A stretch of 64,000 nt of DNA from NCBI GenBank assembly GCA_016214035.1, contig JACRPF010000002.1:1-64000 (forward strand), read 5' to 3'. The stretch comes from Spirochaetota bacterium. Lineage in GTDB: Bacteria; Spirochaetota; Brachyspiria; Brachyspirales; JACRPF01. Under the pieces are notes generated by a model, which was not told the origin of the DNA, searched no databases, and saw only the letters and a list, made by a program, of their open reading frames with translations. Shown here in pieces: positions 47,701 through 54,441 of the stretch (the first letter of the stretch is position 1; the number at the start of each line of letters is the position of its first letter). Made by a program: the position numbers and the translations under genes.

Positions 47701-48334
47701 TTATATAACCTATGATACGGTAACTAATACCAATATCAATGTCATGATGTATGCGTTGGAGACGAATGTTACCGTATCAATAAATGTGACAACAGCTTCA
47801 AACGGCGGCAGTGTTGTTTCGTATATTTCAAACCGCTCTATTGCGGGCAGCAATTATACGTTCACCAATGTGGCACTCAGTAATCTTGAGGGATATACCA
47901 ACTGGCTCACGCTTACCGTTCGCGATGCTGCAAGCAATAGTTCAAATTCAGCATCAATCGGGGTCATATATGCAACAACACCGGTGATAATTGTCAGTAA
48001 AACAAGGGCAATCTATACTCCGCTCGATTTTTATACAACTCCGACGAATGAACTGCTCCCTGGGGGCATTATTTTGTATACAATTGCCTATACCAATGCG
48101 GGCGTATCGCTCGCAACGAATATCGTCGTTGAGGAATATCTGCCGGCGAATCTATACTATCTGACCGGCAGTGCTACGGGTGGCGACAGTTACAGCTATG
48201 CTACGAACGGTGTGTATGCAGGATATACACCATCAGGAACGGTTGATACCAACATTAACCGCATCAAATTCTCGAAGACCGTGATTCCCGCGGGCGCATC
48301 AGGCTCCGTCAACTACCGAGCGGTGTTGAGGTAA
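41729..48334 (+). CDS. giant exported repeat protein with calcium-loop modules and DUF11 C-terminus
   Basis: 2201 residues in this frame. The signal peptide core (KKIILVISLMLSGLIAVHA, cleavage before Gln 60) is preceded by 40 residues that do not look like a signal peptide, so the real start may be the ATG at 41820 in another frame (see findings). Five related modules at about 60-215, 720-880, 884-1050, 1541-1695 and 1702-1865 each carry a DxNxNGxxDxGD loop (for example DNNNNGVYDGGD), like calcium-binding loops. A 650-residue superunit occurs twice (about 60-719 and 884-1541), with sandwich and Ig-like modules between. Residues about 2085-2201 are a DUF11 domain (LLPGGIILYTIAYTNAG). Asn and Thr are very abundant. 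Probably a secreted adhesin or outer-layer protein. Confidence 0.85.
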   Translation: MLTLMFDTIIRALPSSSRRDCSHNHNRAQINENVFIATVCKKIILVISLMLSGLIAVHAQTITLTVAPTTNFSKATNISNDYQNVRMMHFAVIHPGGSEAVTITAFAFSASGRGDESLDVSAVKLYRDNNNNGVYDGGDIQIGSAQSFSIDDGDVYFLGASETVSAGSTNYYLLVYDFAGTGLDGSSYMARINTLTASGSLSGTVITVHGLPATGTGASINADGIGPSFYQGLPFASANPAFVPTNLTLNINTDEPVFSGGLIAVTNFSSGTGTNLVVGATVTIATCSISAGRYDVSVSNATPEVRDNCSVYNSTPGETFQNHGIVTMSYLVSAANINDGTVYFKIASNRWASNLVLMYETNIGNLNSGGVWSNFITPAWEVFPGNMVGYFEDDNNTSKFMSFGTPGSCDRYYRAVPNHTGTQLFTGETGLAPCVYAEGYAVADYYSPVYDTITGGSNYYRILWSEVSNNGQVQVSLRCANNTNMTSSSGWTNVTNGMYLTNVTALSNRFLQYRITLYASTNGEESPEVSYLRILYNVTNRPVVSVTQSNYANSAITNYQFVYSNAVSQQYFSFTNTLRSGYNGDLLIYSSGFDISGNLTTNQYVGSMVVDGLTPDVSNITCWQNANFTGIITNGVLNYDNLVSYRFYSTNTASAQRFYYVYTNNASVTVDATMTSTTNNYLLNQNLTAGTNYFIVRARNEVGTWGSQFVFTNVYTAPPFYVDIGANTPPDRYVVNNANNVVLMQLRMQAGAVGYHVFYLKFKANGTLNDVSDFSFNSLKLFLDDGNGVFDGSEPLLCGDRAFTADDGYVTFDNFTNTISANAETNIFIVGSLSGTAASNKTFYLSFEGVNAMSNIAVDNAATNVFTGIPVYANTNIITLLGTIYANYGPQNPSQSIINPDDQNVPMLQMALGAGPEEDVDITSITISANGSGDDMNHIAVNGVRLVNDVNTNGIYDAGDVPVSGGQTYSADNGSISFTGLNLLTSAGTTNYLLVVYDFKGTAPSQADFQMQVNSVSGTGINSSGSVSASGTPLIGSKKVVLLDLTGPQYFTGTPFVTPAFVTNTNVIISIIPDENTYTGGTNYTDVLFTKGTGTNVNRVDNNLVMTLLSIFAGNTNTIGLANSGNNNYTYLNNGTAAKFQSHGVVTKYIGMTGRTANRTMYISVSTNRTDLGANFWQGYGVRAISAPAVNTSYSLSNLSIAVKSNDGVYINPRNTRARINTTTYGSGFRSYIGNASTAAVDYTVNTPGVAAMVYVGAVGYATAIFYSTNMPFATGFSNALRMTWSNDVTGGGTITMRVRGADTLVNLASATWYTVNKNSTPNALTNAAIRYVQYEAAFTAAAPEGGTVSPKLVSFSIDYGWKNYPIVYTVQPGGKTNYATYQTGSGTGTFTFTNNIADTNGAVDVYATARDYYGNWASNVYVGTFIYDRSQPNITNLKCYTSPSYSFEISNNALFYDEIVSFNVSNKVDSPSGVYYYYTLDGNPDTNSISNALATYSTNTSINDIGLPEGTNYFHVRARTFYGIWGNEAVFTNIFKRPALSIDAGSANPPATNVIIGTGDVAVLQMRLRAGPASGIIVSNLSFTAAGSAHDVNDISLIRIYDDNGNGILDAGDTLLASNVYNADNGLVTFTNLNYTFAANQTRYLTLIYDTKTTATIGSTFFAGITNLSSIVAWPPDYSDIVSNIQYFPLWGNTNTFFRTAAVSLSAGANNPSSTNVASNTTDLLMLQFTATMNNGESVKLSNITIRATGTGDDTFDVSAASVRLYFDNNANGAIDGGDTLLGSGSYNSNDGVFSVQNINRTLTPNSVTNFIVVQSFSGNATNGKWFRVSLDTNTAFTVYGMTTGNPITVSGAPVSGGTVNIGVDTTPPYFSPYGGFVSLDPSPLTNSLYIYVQVDEKVKSTNGPGATVTNYPIIRVIQSNASQCTTNTAVWISGLTNGPFTNSYAVQNFDGKAYVYAEGYDLASPSNWTNMLVGTFMVDVTYPASFITNYITYDTVTNTNINVMMYALETNVTVSINVTTASNGGSVVSYISNRSIAGSNYTFTNVALSNLEGYTNWLTLTVRDAASNSSNSASIGVIYATTPVIIVSKTRAIYTPLDFYTTPTNELLPGGIILYTIAYTNAGVSLATNIVVEEYLPANLYYLTGSATGGDSYSYATNGVYAGYTPSGTVDTNINRIKFSKTVIPAGASGSVNYRAVLR
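41849..41855 (+). other. A7 slippery run at the signal-peptide junction
   Basis: Seven A residues read A AAA AAA from the ATG at 41820, the classical -1 slippery heptamer form. The 41820 frame stops 18 bases after the run; moving to the -1 frame at this run joins a normal basic signal-peptide n-region to the hydrophobic core of the giant protein. Confidence 0.5.
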
Positions 48335-48502
48335 GCAGATGCGCGGCGCTTTATATAAAATCTGCATCGCAGTAAGGAGGTCACACGACACAGCATCTGT
48401 ACAGTACGTCGACTTGCCGGAGCAAGGCAAGAGAAATAAAGTCCGTTTTAGTGTTTTCGTAAAAAGCGCAACATTAAAGAAACTTTCTTAAGGAGAAAGA
48501 CT
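48335..48502 (+). promoter_or_regulatory. leader region of the DUF11 gene with two hairpins
   Basis: 168 bases between the giant gene and the DUF11 gene. CTTGCC/GGCAAG (48413-48418 with 48426-48431) is a perfect stem. CTTTCT (48483-48488) pairs with AGAAAG (48494-48499), placing most of the AAGGAG ribosome site (48490-48495) in the loop and stem edge. A 50-codon open frame (48339-48491) with GAGG in front of it also fits here; I do not annotate it as a gene. Confidence 0.45.
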
Positions 48503-49549
48503 ATGGTTTCCAAACATTGGAAAAAGGTGTTCTCGATGCTCGTCATCGCGATCGCCATGGTGCTCGGCACCGTAACCGTCGCATTCGCAAAGGGCACGAC
48601 GGCAGGATCTGACATTCTCTCGACAAACACGGTGGTAACGTTCGAAAACACCGCGGCCTTCTCAATGACGACGAACGCGACCAATGCGCTCAGCGCATTG
48701 TCGAACAAAGTGCTCTCGGTATTCGGGGCCAGCAACTATACGGTCGAATATTCGAACATGTCGCCGTCTGCCGGGACGTCGAATTACATTTCGTTTATTT
48801 TCACCAACTGGGCTAACTCGAACGCTCAGTATCGCAGTCTGTTCTGGACGAACTGGGCAGCCCTCGGCGCATCAAGCGCATGGGAATGCATCCTGAGTAA
48901 CTTCACGGGTAACAATGAGATTGCGGCTGCGGGCACCACATCGGCAAATATCGCCCCTGACGCTGAACTGGAACTTCGCCTGCATTACGGGATTCCCGCC
49001 GATGCGCCGGACGGAGCGCAGTTGACCTTCATGCTGACCAATATACTCGGTGAGAACCCCTATGGCGGTCAGGCTCCGCGCACATTTAAGTATCTCGGCA
49101 CCAACGGGATCTTCTACGGCGGTTCGAACTGGTTCACGAACACCGTGGTGATAACCGTCGGCGGTCCGAAGATCATCGTCTCGAAAGCGGTTACGGTTTC
49201 TGCTCCTGCCGCATACGTGACCACGGGTGGTGCTGCGACCGATGTTGTTCCTGGTTCAGTGATTACGTATACGCTGACCTACACCAACGCCGGCTCGGGC
49301 ACTGCACAGAACGTTGTGCTGCGTGACTACCTGCCGTCCGCGGTTGCGTATTTTACCAACACTGCTGCCGGTTCTGCAACGCCGACAATCGTGTTGCGCA
49401 ACCTTGCTGACTCTGCCAACGTAACTGAAGGTACGGTCACTGCCGGGAACGTTAACGACACGGTCGGACACATCCGGTTTACCATACCCGGCACTATCGC
49501 AGCTAACGCAGCTGTCGGTACTGTTACGTACAAAGTCGTAGTGAAATAA
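48503..49549 (+). CDS. exported DUF11-type surface protein, probably highly expressed
   Basis: 348 residues with a strong signal peptide (MVSKHWKKVFSMLVIAIAMVLG...AFA). Residues about 35-75 (SDILSTNTVVTFENT) are the first strand-pair motif found at the start of DUF11-repeat proteins. The middle (about 75-215) is a beta domain rich in Trp, Asn and Ser. Residues about 225-348 are a DUF11 unit (VVPGSVITYTLTYTNAGSGTAQNVVLRDYLP ... VGTVTYKVVVK). AAC dominates over AAT for Asn, unlike the giant gene just upstream, which suggests selection for high expression. It may be the major subunit of a surface layer, sheath or fibre; that is inference. Confidence 0.85.
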   Translation: MVSKHWKKVFSMLVIAIAMVLGTVTVAFAKGTTAGSDILSTNTVVTFENTAAFSMTTNATNALSALSNKVLSVFGASNYTVEYSNMSPSAGTSNYISFIFTNWANSNAQYRSLFWTNWAALGASSAWECILSNFTGNNEIAAAGTTSANIAPDAELELRLHYGIPADAPDGAQLTFMLTNILGENPYGGQAPRTFKYLGTNGIFYGGSNWFTNTVVITVGGPKIIVSKAVTVSAPAAYVTTGGAATDVVPGSVITYTLTYTNAGSGTAQNVVLRDYLPSAVAYFTNTAAGSATPTIVLRNLADSANVTEGTVTAGNVNDTVGHIRFTIPGTIAANAAVGTVTYKVVVK

Positions 49550-49802
49550 CACCTCATCGTACTGCGCCATACCAACAATGGCGTAGCCCGGTGTTGCCGG
49601 CTGTCTGACGGATCTCCATCCGCGTAGACGGCACGGTTTACATTTTTATACCCGGAACTAGAGACGTTCCGGTGTGGATTGGTCGAACGTCCGCATTTCT
49701 TTCAGAATTTTGAAAGAAAGCGAGCCTCGTTCCCGAATTCCAACTAGGTTACCATAGCCAGGGCTGGAATTCCAGGAATGAACGGAGACGTAGAGAATTA
49801 CG
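49550..49802 (+). promoter_or_regulatory. structured intergenic leader with serial stem-loops
   Basis: No gene. Four perfect inverted repeats: CGCCAT/ATGGCG (49565-49570, 49578-49583) inside AACACC/GGTGTT (49548-49553, 49590-49595); CCGGAAC/GTTCCGG (49652-49658, 49666-49672); TTTCTTTC/GAAAGAAA (49696-49703, 49712-49719); and the 12-base palindrome CTGGAATTCCAG (49764-49775). None has a clear U-tract. The first could be a terminator or mRNA-stabilising 3' end for the DUF11 gene; the others belong to the leader of the next gene. Confidence 0.5.
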
Positions 49803-51014
49803 ATGAGAGTGTTAAAGGCGCTCATACTTGCGGTGATCCTATTCGCACCGCTTGCCGCGCAGATATCGTATGATATCCTTCATACGAATGCGCTGGTAAC
49901 GTATGACAACGCCCTTGGTGTGCCTTTTACAAATACGAATTGCAGCAACATGTCGGTACCGTTGAATGCGTGGACGAATAATTCACCCACGAATACTAAT
50001 AACATATCTACCAACATTCTTACGGTAAACGAACTGCCGCTGGCAAAGTTTGTATTATCCACCAATGGAGCCGCGTTGTTTGCGGGAAGCCCGTTCTTCC
50101 TGAATATACGCGCTGTAGACGCTTTCGGTAATCACGTCACTGTGACCAATGTTTCGAACCTCACTTTCTCCTCCTTAAATAATAGCCTCAACCTGACGAC
50201 ATCGAACCTTGCTGTGACCAACATGGCGTTCGTGTCACCGTCAGCAGTTGTTCCTGATCTCTTCGGGAGCAATTTCAGCAACGCCTACGCGGTACCCGGC
50301 CTGATATACATCAGGGTGGACCAGAATACCAACACGGATATGCTGGGCCTACTCAATGTAAGGCCGGGTATCGTGGGCGGGCTGATAACGTTCGACCGCA
50401 GCACCTATGTGGGTCACGGTGAGCGTGCGCTGATCACGGTGAACGATGCCGACCGCAACATCACCTATGATGCGGTCGACTCGGTGGTCATACATGTGAC
50501 GTCAACGGCTGATGCTTCAGGCAAGGATCTCGTACTGTATGAGACAGGCGTGAATACCGGTGTGTTCACCCATGTACTCAGGTTCGAGACGGCGCTGTCA
50601 GCAGCACCGGGAAAGATCTATGCCACCAACAACAGTATCGTGTATGCGGCGTACGCAGACACAAGCCCCGTCGCAACAACAACGGTGAGCGCGCTGTTCA
50701 GGGCTGTTTCCGATGTGACAAAAGTCGGAACCTGGCCCAATCCGTTCGACATGCGCGTTACGCCGACGATGTACATGCTCAATCTCCCGCCGGATACGAG
50801 CTATGTAAAGATCTATACGATCGACGGAAAATTGGTCCGTACGCTGGTGCCGGGCGGCGGTATCGGCAATGTTGAGGTGCAGGGGGCGAGGTTCTTCGGA
50901 GCAACATGGGACGGCAAGGACGAACAGAGTAATCCGGTGCGGCCGGGACTGTATCTGATGGAGATGCGCACTCCGCAGGCGACACTTGTCAAGAAGTTCG
51001 GGGTGCTGCGATGA
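49803..51014 (+). CDS. exported protein with FlgD/T9SS-type C-terminal domain
   Basis: 403 residues, signal peptide MRVLKALILAVILFAPLAA. The mature start (ISYDILHTNALVTYDNA) matches the DUF11-protein beginning of the preceding gene. Residues about 85-300 are Ig-like beta modules (FFLNIRAVDAFGNHVTVTN; ALITVNDADRNITYDAVDSVVIHVTS). The last 85 residues (VGTWPNPFDMRV...YVKIYTIDGKLVRTL...ATWDGKDEQSNPVRPGLYLMEM) have the FlgD Ig-like / type IX secretion type-A sorting-domain pattern (PNPF, IYxxxGxLVRxL, WDGKD, GxYxxxM). The C-terminus may direct sorting or anchoring. It follows a 253-base structured leader. Confidence 0.85.
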   Translation: MRVLKALILAVILFAPLAAQISYDILHTNALVTYDNALGVPFTNTNCSNMSVPLNAWTNNSPTNTNNISTNILTVNELPLAKFVLSTNGAALFAGSPFFLNIRAVDAFGNHVTVTNVSNLTFSSLNNSLNLTTSNLAVTNMAFVSPSAVVPDLFGSNFSNAYAVPGLIYIRVDQNTNTDMLGLLNVRPGIVGGLITFDRSTYVGHGERALITVNDADRNITYDAVDSVVIHVTSTADASGKDLVLYETGVNTGVFTHVLRFETALSAAPGKIYATNNSIVYAAYADTSPVATTTVSALFRAVSDVTKVGTWPNPFDMRVTPTMYMLNLPPDTSYVKIYTIDGKLVRTLVPGGGIGNVEVQGARFFGATWDGKDEQSNPVRPGLYLMEMRTPQATLVKKFGVLR

Positions 51015-51118
51015 GCGCGATAATGCCTGCTATGGAGGACACCTGACAGAGATAAGATTATACTGAACGATACCGATAATGGATGATACCACGTCATATA
51101 TAAGGAGACAGTAATACG

Positions 51119-52375
51119 ATGAAGCGATCGCTGCATATGACAGCGATATTGACAGTAATTGCCGCCGTACTCGGTGCGCAGTCCGTACTGTATATTTCGC
51201 CATACCCCACGGGGCAGGCCTTGGCCGGCGCGTTCAGTGCATATGCCAAGGATTCCGAGGCGATATACTATAATCCGGCGGCAACGTATTACGGCTATAA
51301 GAACGATCTGTATGTAACGTATACGGCATGGCTGGCAGAGACCAGTCTCATGGCGCTGAGTTACCGCTACAAGTATGACTCACGGTTGGCATTTGGTTTT
51401 TCATTTACGGCTTTTTTAAGCGGCAATGTATCATACAACCCGTTCGGAACAGCGCAGCCGTTCCTGTATGACAGCGACGGCGCATGGGTATTGCCCACAA
51501 CATCAAGCATGTATTCGTATAATGAGTTTCTCACAACATTCAACGCAAGTTATCTTCTGGCAATAGATAAATTTTTCATTCCCATCGGTGCGAATCTGAA
51601 ACTGGGCCGATTATCATTCGACCTGAGTGCAGATTCACTCACGCAGGGATCGTTTTTCATCACCGCCGATGTCGGCGCCATACTGCCGGTGCACATAACG
51701 TTCGGCATTAAAGACGAGTGGCTGAAACGCTTCATTCCCGAGCGGGTGTCGCTGACCATAAAAGACCTCGGCGGGAGTTTTGACCCGGGCGGAGGTCTTG
51801 CCTCAGCCGCGGCGGATGCGGCGATACGGCTCGGACTCGGGTTCAATATCTGGGAAACAAAATTCCTCATGCTCGATCTTCCGTCATATTATCACACGAC
51901 CACGGAGATTGATCTTTCCACGGACGATATCTTCAGTATGGGAATTAACAATGAACTGACAATCAACCGCATGGTCAGCATCGATGCCATGCTGGGTTTC
52001 AAGGCCAACGCATCTCTTGTGTCATTTGCCGGAGGTTTTTTTACAAGCCTTGAGTTCTATAACATCGTTTACCGTGCGGGATATTCATTCGCCCTGATGG
52101 GTTCTCTCGGTATGACGCATCAATTTTCATTCAATGTTGATTTCGACTTTGACATCATCGGCAGTATATTCGGCAAGGATGCGAAGACCGTTGAGCAGGA
52201 GAAGGTGACCCAGACGGTGACCGAACTCAAACGGCTTATCCAGGAAAGCAATTATAAACAGGCTGCGTTCATTCTGAAACAGCTGCTTGAAAAATATCCT
52301 GAGAATGAAAAACTCAAGGAAATATACGATCGGCTCAAAGAGATCAGCCCGGATGTTGATTTGTTTTTCTACTAG
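51119..52375 (+). CDS. PorV/UPF0164-like outer membrane beta-barrel protein with C-terminal helical extension
   Basis: 418 residues, signal peptide ending VLGAQ. The opening YPTGQALAGAFSAYAKDSEAIYYNPAATYYG is the PorV/FadL-like hatch sequence also seen in UPF0164 proteins of treponemes. Amphipathic strands rich in aromatic residues fill about 45-350. The last 60 residues (VEQEKVTQTVTELKRLIQESNYKQAAFILKQLLEKYPENEKL) form a helical TPR-like extension that would lie in the periplasm. In Bacteroidetes, PorV shuttles substrates with C-terminal sorting domains. Here the preceding gene encodes such a domain, making a functional pair plausible but unproven. The upstream 104 bases hold AAGGAG, somewhat far (11 bases) from the ATG. 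Confidence 0.85.
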   Translation: MKRSLHMTAILTVIAAVLGAQSVLYISPYPTGQALAGAFSAYAKDSEAIYYNPAATYYGYKNDLYVTYTAWLAETSLMALSYRYKYDSRLAFGFSFTAFLSGNVSYNPFGTAQPFLYDSDGAWVLPTTSSMYSYNEFLTTFNASYLLAIDKFFIPIGANLKLGRLSFDLSADSLTQGSFFITADVGAILPVHITFGIKDEWLKRFIPERVSLTIKDLGGSFDPGGGLASAAADAAIRLGLGFNIWETKFLMLDLPSYYHTTTEIDLSTDDIFSMGINNELTINRMVSIDAMLGFKANASLVSFAGGFFTSLEFYNIVYRAGYSFALMGSLGMTHQFSFNVDFDFDIIGSIFGKDAKTVEQEKVTQTVTELKRLIQESNYKQAAFILKQLLEKYPENEKLKEIYDRLKEISPDVDLFFY

Positions 52376-52387
52376 ACAATAGCCGTA

Positions 52388-53125
52388 TTACTGCGGGAAT
52401 CCAATAAGGCGCGATGCTATTGACTCAAGGACGCGTCTTGCTTTCACATGCGGCATAACGGCAAACGGTTTCTGTTTTACGCCCGCATCCATCACGTTCT
52501 GATCATGAGGAATCGTGTCAAGAAAGATTACATCGCGTCCGAGCTTGTCCCGGACCAGCGAGACATAGTTCTCTGCATAATTCAATGTCGTAGTTCTATC
52601 CGTGACACGGTTCACTACATAATAAAATCTTCCGTGCGGATTATACCGGTTGATGAGCGCCATGGTACGGTAACTGCCGAGGAGCGCCACGGGATCGGGG
52701 AGTGTTACGATGATGATATCGGTCGCGTGACGGGATATCTCGAGCATGGTATGGCTGACGCCGGCGCCTGAATCGAAAATGACAATATCATAGGGAAGAC
52801 GGCTTACGGCAAGCACGAGGCGCTTTACCATATCGATTGACAGATCTTTTGATTCATTGATGTCAGAAACAAATGAAAGGACATCAATTCCGTATGCTGT
52901 TCCGGTGATCATCGGTGTAAGATTGCGCAACGCCGCATGCAGTACTTCTTTCAGCGAGTGTGTAGGAACAATACCGAGAATGGCGTTCACTGACGGAAGG
53001 AAAAAATCGGCATCGACAACGAGTACCCGTGATCCGAGATAATTCGCTATGGTTATCGCAAGGTTCACCGAAAATGTCGTTTTGCCGGTTCCACCCTTGC
53101 CGCTAGCCACCGAGTAAATCTTCAT
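52388..53125 (-). CDS. MinD/ParA-family ATPase
   Basis: 245 residues. Deviant Walker A KGGTGKTT (10-17), VLVVDADFFLPSVNAILG, and the second-site DIVIFDSGAGVSH place it in the MinD/FlhG/ParA group. No MinE, MinC, FlhF or flagellar gene is encoded beside it, and the C-terminal amphipathic helix of MinD is not obvious, so I give no symbol. It is translated seven bases after a gene for an exported, membrane-anchored protein, and the two are probably one unit. Such ATPases position or count membrane or polar structures. Its 3' end converges on the PorV-like gene with only 12 bases between. Confidence 0.93.
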   Translation of the reverse strand: MKIYSVASGKGGTGKTTFSVNLAITIANYLGSRVLVVDADFFLPSVNAILGIVPTHSLKEVLHAALRNLTPMITGTAYGIDVLSFVSDINESKDLSIDMVKRLVLAVSRLPYDIVIFDSGAGVSHTMLEISRHATDIIIVTLPDPVALLGSYRTMALINRYNPHGRFYYVVNRVTDRTTTLNYAENYVSLVRDKLGRDVIFLDTIPHDQNVMDAGVKQKPFAVMPHVKARRVLESIASRLIGFPQ

Positions 53126-53132
53126 GAACGCC

Positions 53133-54293
53133 TCATTTTTTCCTGGCGTCAGTGTGCGTTATTTCGTTTTCTTTGTCAATATAATCCTTCAGATAGCCGA
53201 TGTTCATGCGGGGACGTCCTGCCGCACCGGGCCGTGACGATGCAAAATGCCGGAACAGCAGGAACGCGGCTGAGAAAAGCAGTATTGCACCGGATACGAT
53301 GATGAGGATCAGTGCGATAGGCGCCACAGGAAGTGCTGGCTTCTGTTCACGTATCAGCGGACGGATTATAGGTGTGGTATCGGACGGGATATTTATCGTG
53401 CGTACCTGAATGGGGCTTTTGCCCGCCTGGGTAATCACCGTGACTACATTGCTCACAAGGTACTGCGTAGTCATGGTCGGGCGCTGCATGTAGTGCCGCT
53501 CCATCAGACGCATGCGTTCTTCGAGTGAAAGAATATTATACAGATAGTTGCTGTATGAAGAGATGAGGGCGGCGATGTTGAAATTCTGCATCGTGAAATA
53601 ATTTGAATACATATCGAACTGATTTGAAAAATAGATGATGTTGCTCAGAAGTTCTTCACGCCCGACGGACTCGGGACGGCGTTTCAGATCTTCGATATCG
53701 TTGCTGACAATCGTCGAGAATACCTGGAAATTTGAGAACAGAAAAAACTGCAGGTTGCTGTAGGCGTCGTGCGAGACTTCACCGGACGGGACCGTATTGT
53801 TGAGATCATTGCTGAATATCGTCATAAACTCCTGCAGCCGCCGTATTTTCGATTTCTGCGTTTCACGTTTTTTTAAAAGGGTAGCCTGCTGCAGTTCATT
53901 GATCTTTTCAGAAACTTTGCCGAGCGACGTGAGAATAATGTCATTGTCAAAGATGATGTACGCATCAAGCGCGGATTTCAGATATTTTCTGCAGAAAATA
54001 ATGGGTGAATCACTCGGGGATATGCGCGGGAGCAGTGCATTATTCGGCGTGTTTGTCGACGTTGATGCCGCTTTCTGTGCGGAGAAATGCGCGGTAAGCC
54101 GAACGCATTCAGTCTGTGCCGCGGCGAAGGTATCGATGGCGCCGATATAGTCATTTGTGTAGTATTGATTGAAGCCCTGTTCGATAATATCACGCAGACC
54201 TATGAAATTCGATGCGGTAACCGTACCGCCGTTTGCAGCGGATAATACCCATGGCATGGTAAGCAGAGTTATAAAGATGTACAATTTATGCAT
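53133..54293 (-). CDS. exported single-pass membrane protein partner of the MinD-like ATPase
   Basis: 386 residues. Signal peptide MHKLYIFITLLTMPWVLSA, a mostly helical extracytoplasmic region (about 25-310) with possible TPR-like beginning (IIEQGFNQYYTNDYIGAIDTFAAAQTE), then Pro-rich IREQKPALPVAP and a strong membrane helix (IALILIIVSGAILLFSAAFLLF) followed by a basic cytoplasmic tail of about 40 residues. The topology would let the tail contact the cytoplasmic MinD-like ATPase encoded next. No family recognised. It has its own good promoter; the leader is about 17 bases with no Shine-Dalgarno site. Confidence 0.82.
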   Translation of the reverse strand: MHKLYIFITLLTMPWVLSAANGGTVTASNFIGLRDIIEQGFNQYYTNDYIGAIDTFAAAQTECVRLTAHFSAQKAASTSTNTPNNALLPRISPSDSPIIFCRKYLKSALDAYIIFDNDIILTSLGKVSEKINELQQATLLKKRETQKSKIRRLQEFMTIFSNDLNNTVPSGEVSHDAYSNLQFFLFSNFQVFSTIVSNDIEDLKRRPESVGREELLSNIIYFSNQFDMYSNYFTMQNFNIAALISSYSNYLYNILSLEERMRLMERHYMQRPTMTTQYLVSNVVTVITQAGKSPIQVRTINIPSDTTPIIRPLIREQKPALPVAPIALILIIVSGAILLFSAAFLLFRHFASSRPGAAGRPRMNIGYLKDYIDKENEITHTDARKK

Positions 54294-54316
54294 GTTTTGC
54301 TGCCGGATACAATATA

Positions 54317-54345
54317 AGTATATTATCGGTTAACATAAAATTCAA
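54317..54345 (-). promoter_or_regulatory. promoter of the MinD-like operon
   Basis: On the minus strand: TTGAAT (54345-54340), a 17-base spacer, TATACT (54322-54317); start point about 54310, 17 bases before the ATG. Confidence 0.7.
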
Positions 54346-54403
54346 TATAGCGATTTATTGTCATATGTACCCATGCATTTCCGGCAATACGCCGGCTTTT
54401 TGT

Positions 54404-54432
54404 TTGATTTTTTGCTATTTACAGTGTACTAT
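54404..54432 (+). promoter_or_regulatory. promoter of the spiro-SPASM gene, leaderless
   Basis: TTGATT (54404-54409), a 17-base spacer, TACTAT (54427-54432); predicted start point about 54439 and ATG at 54442. There is no room for a ribosome-binding site. Confidence 0.65.
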
Positions 54433-54441
54433 CGGCACATC

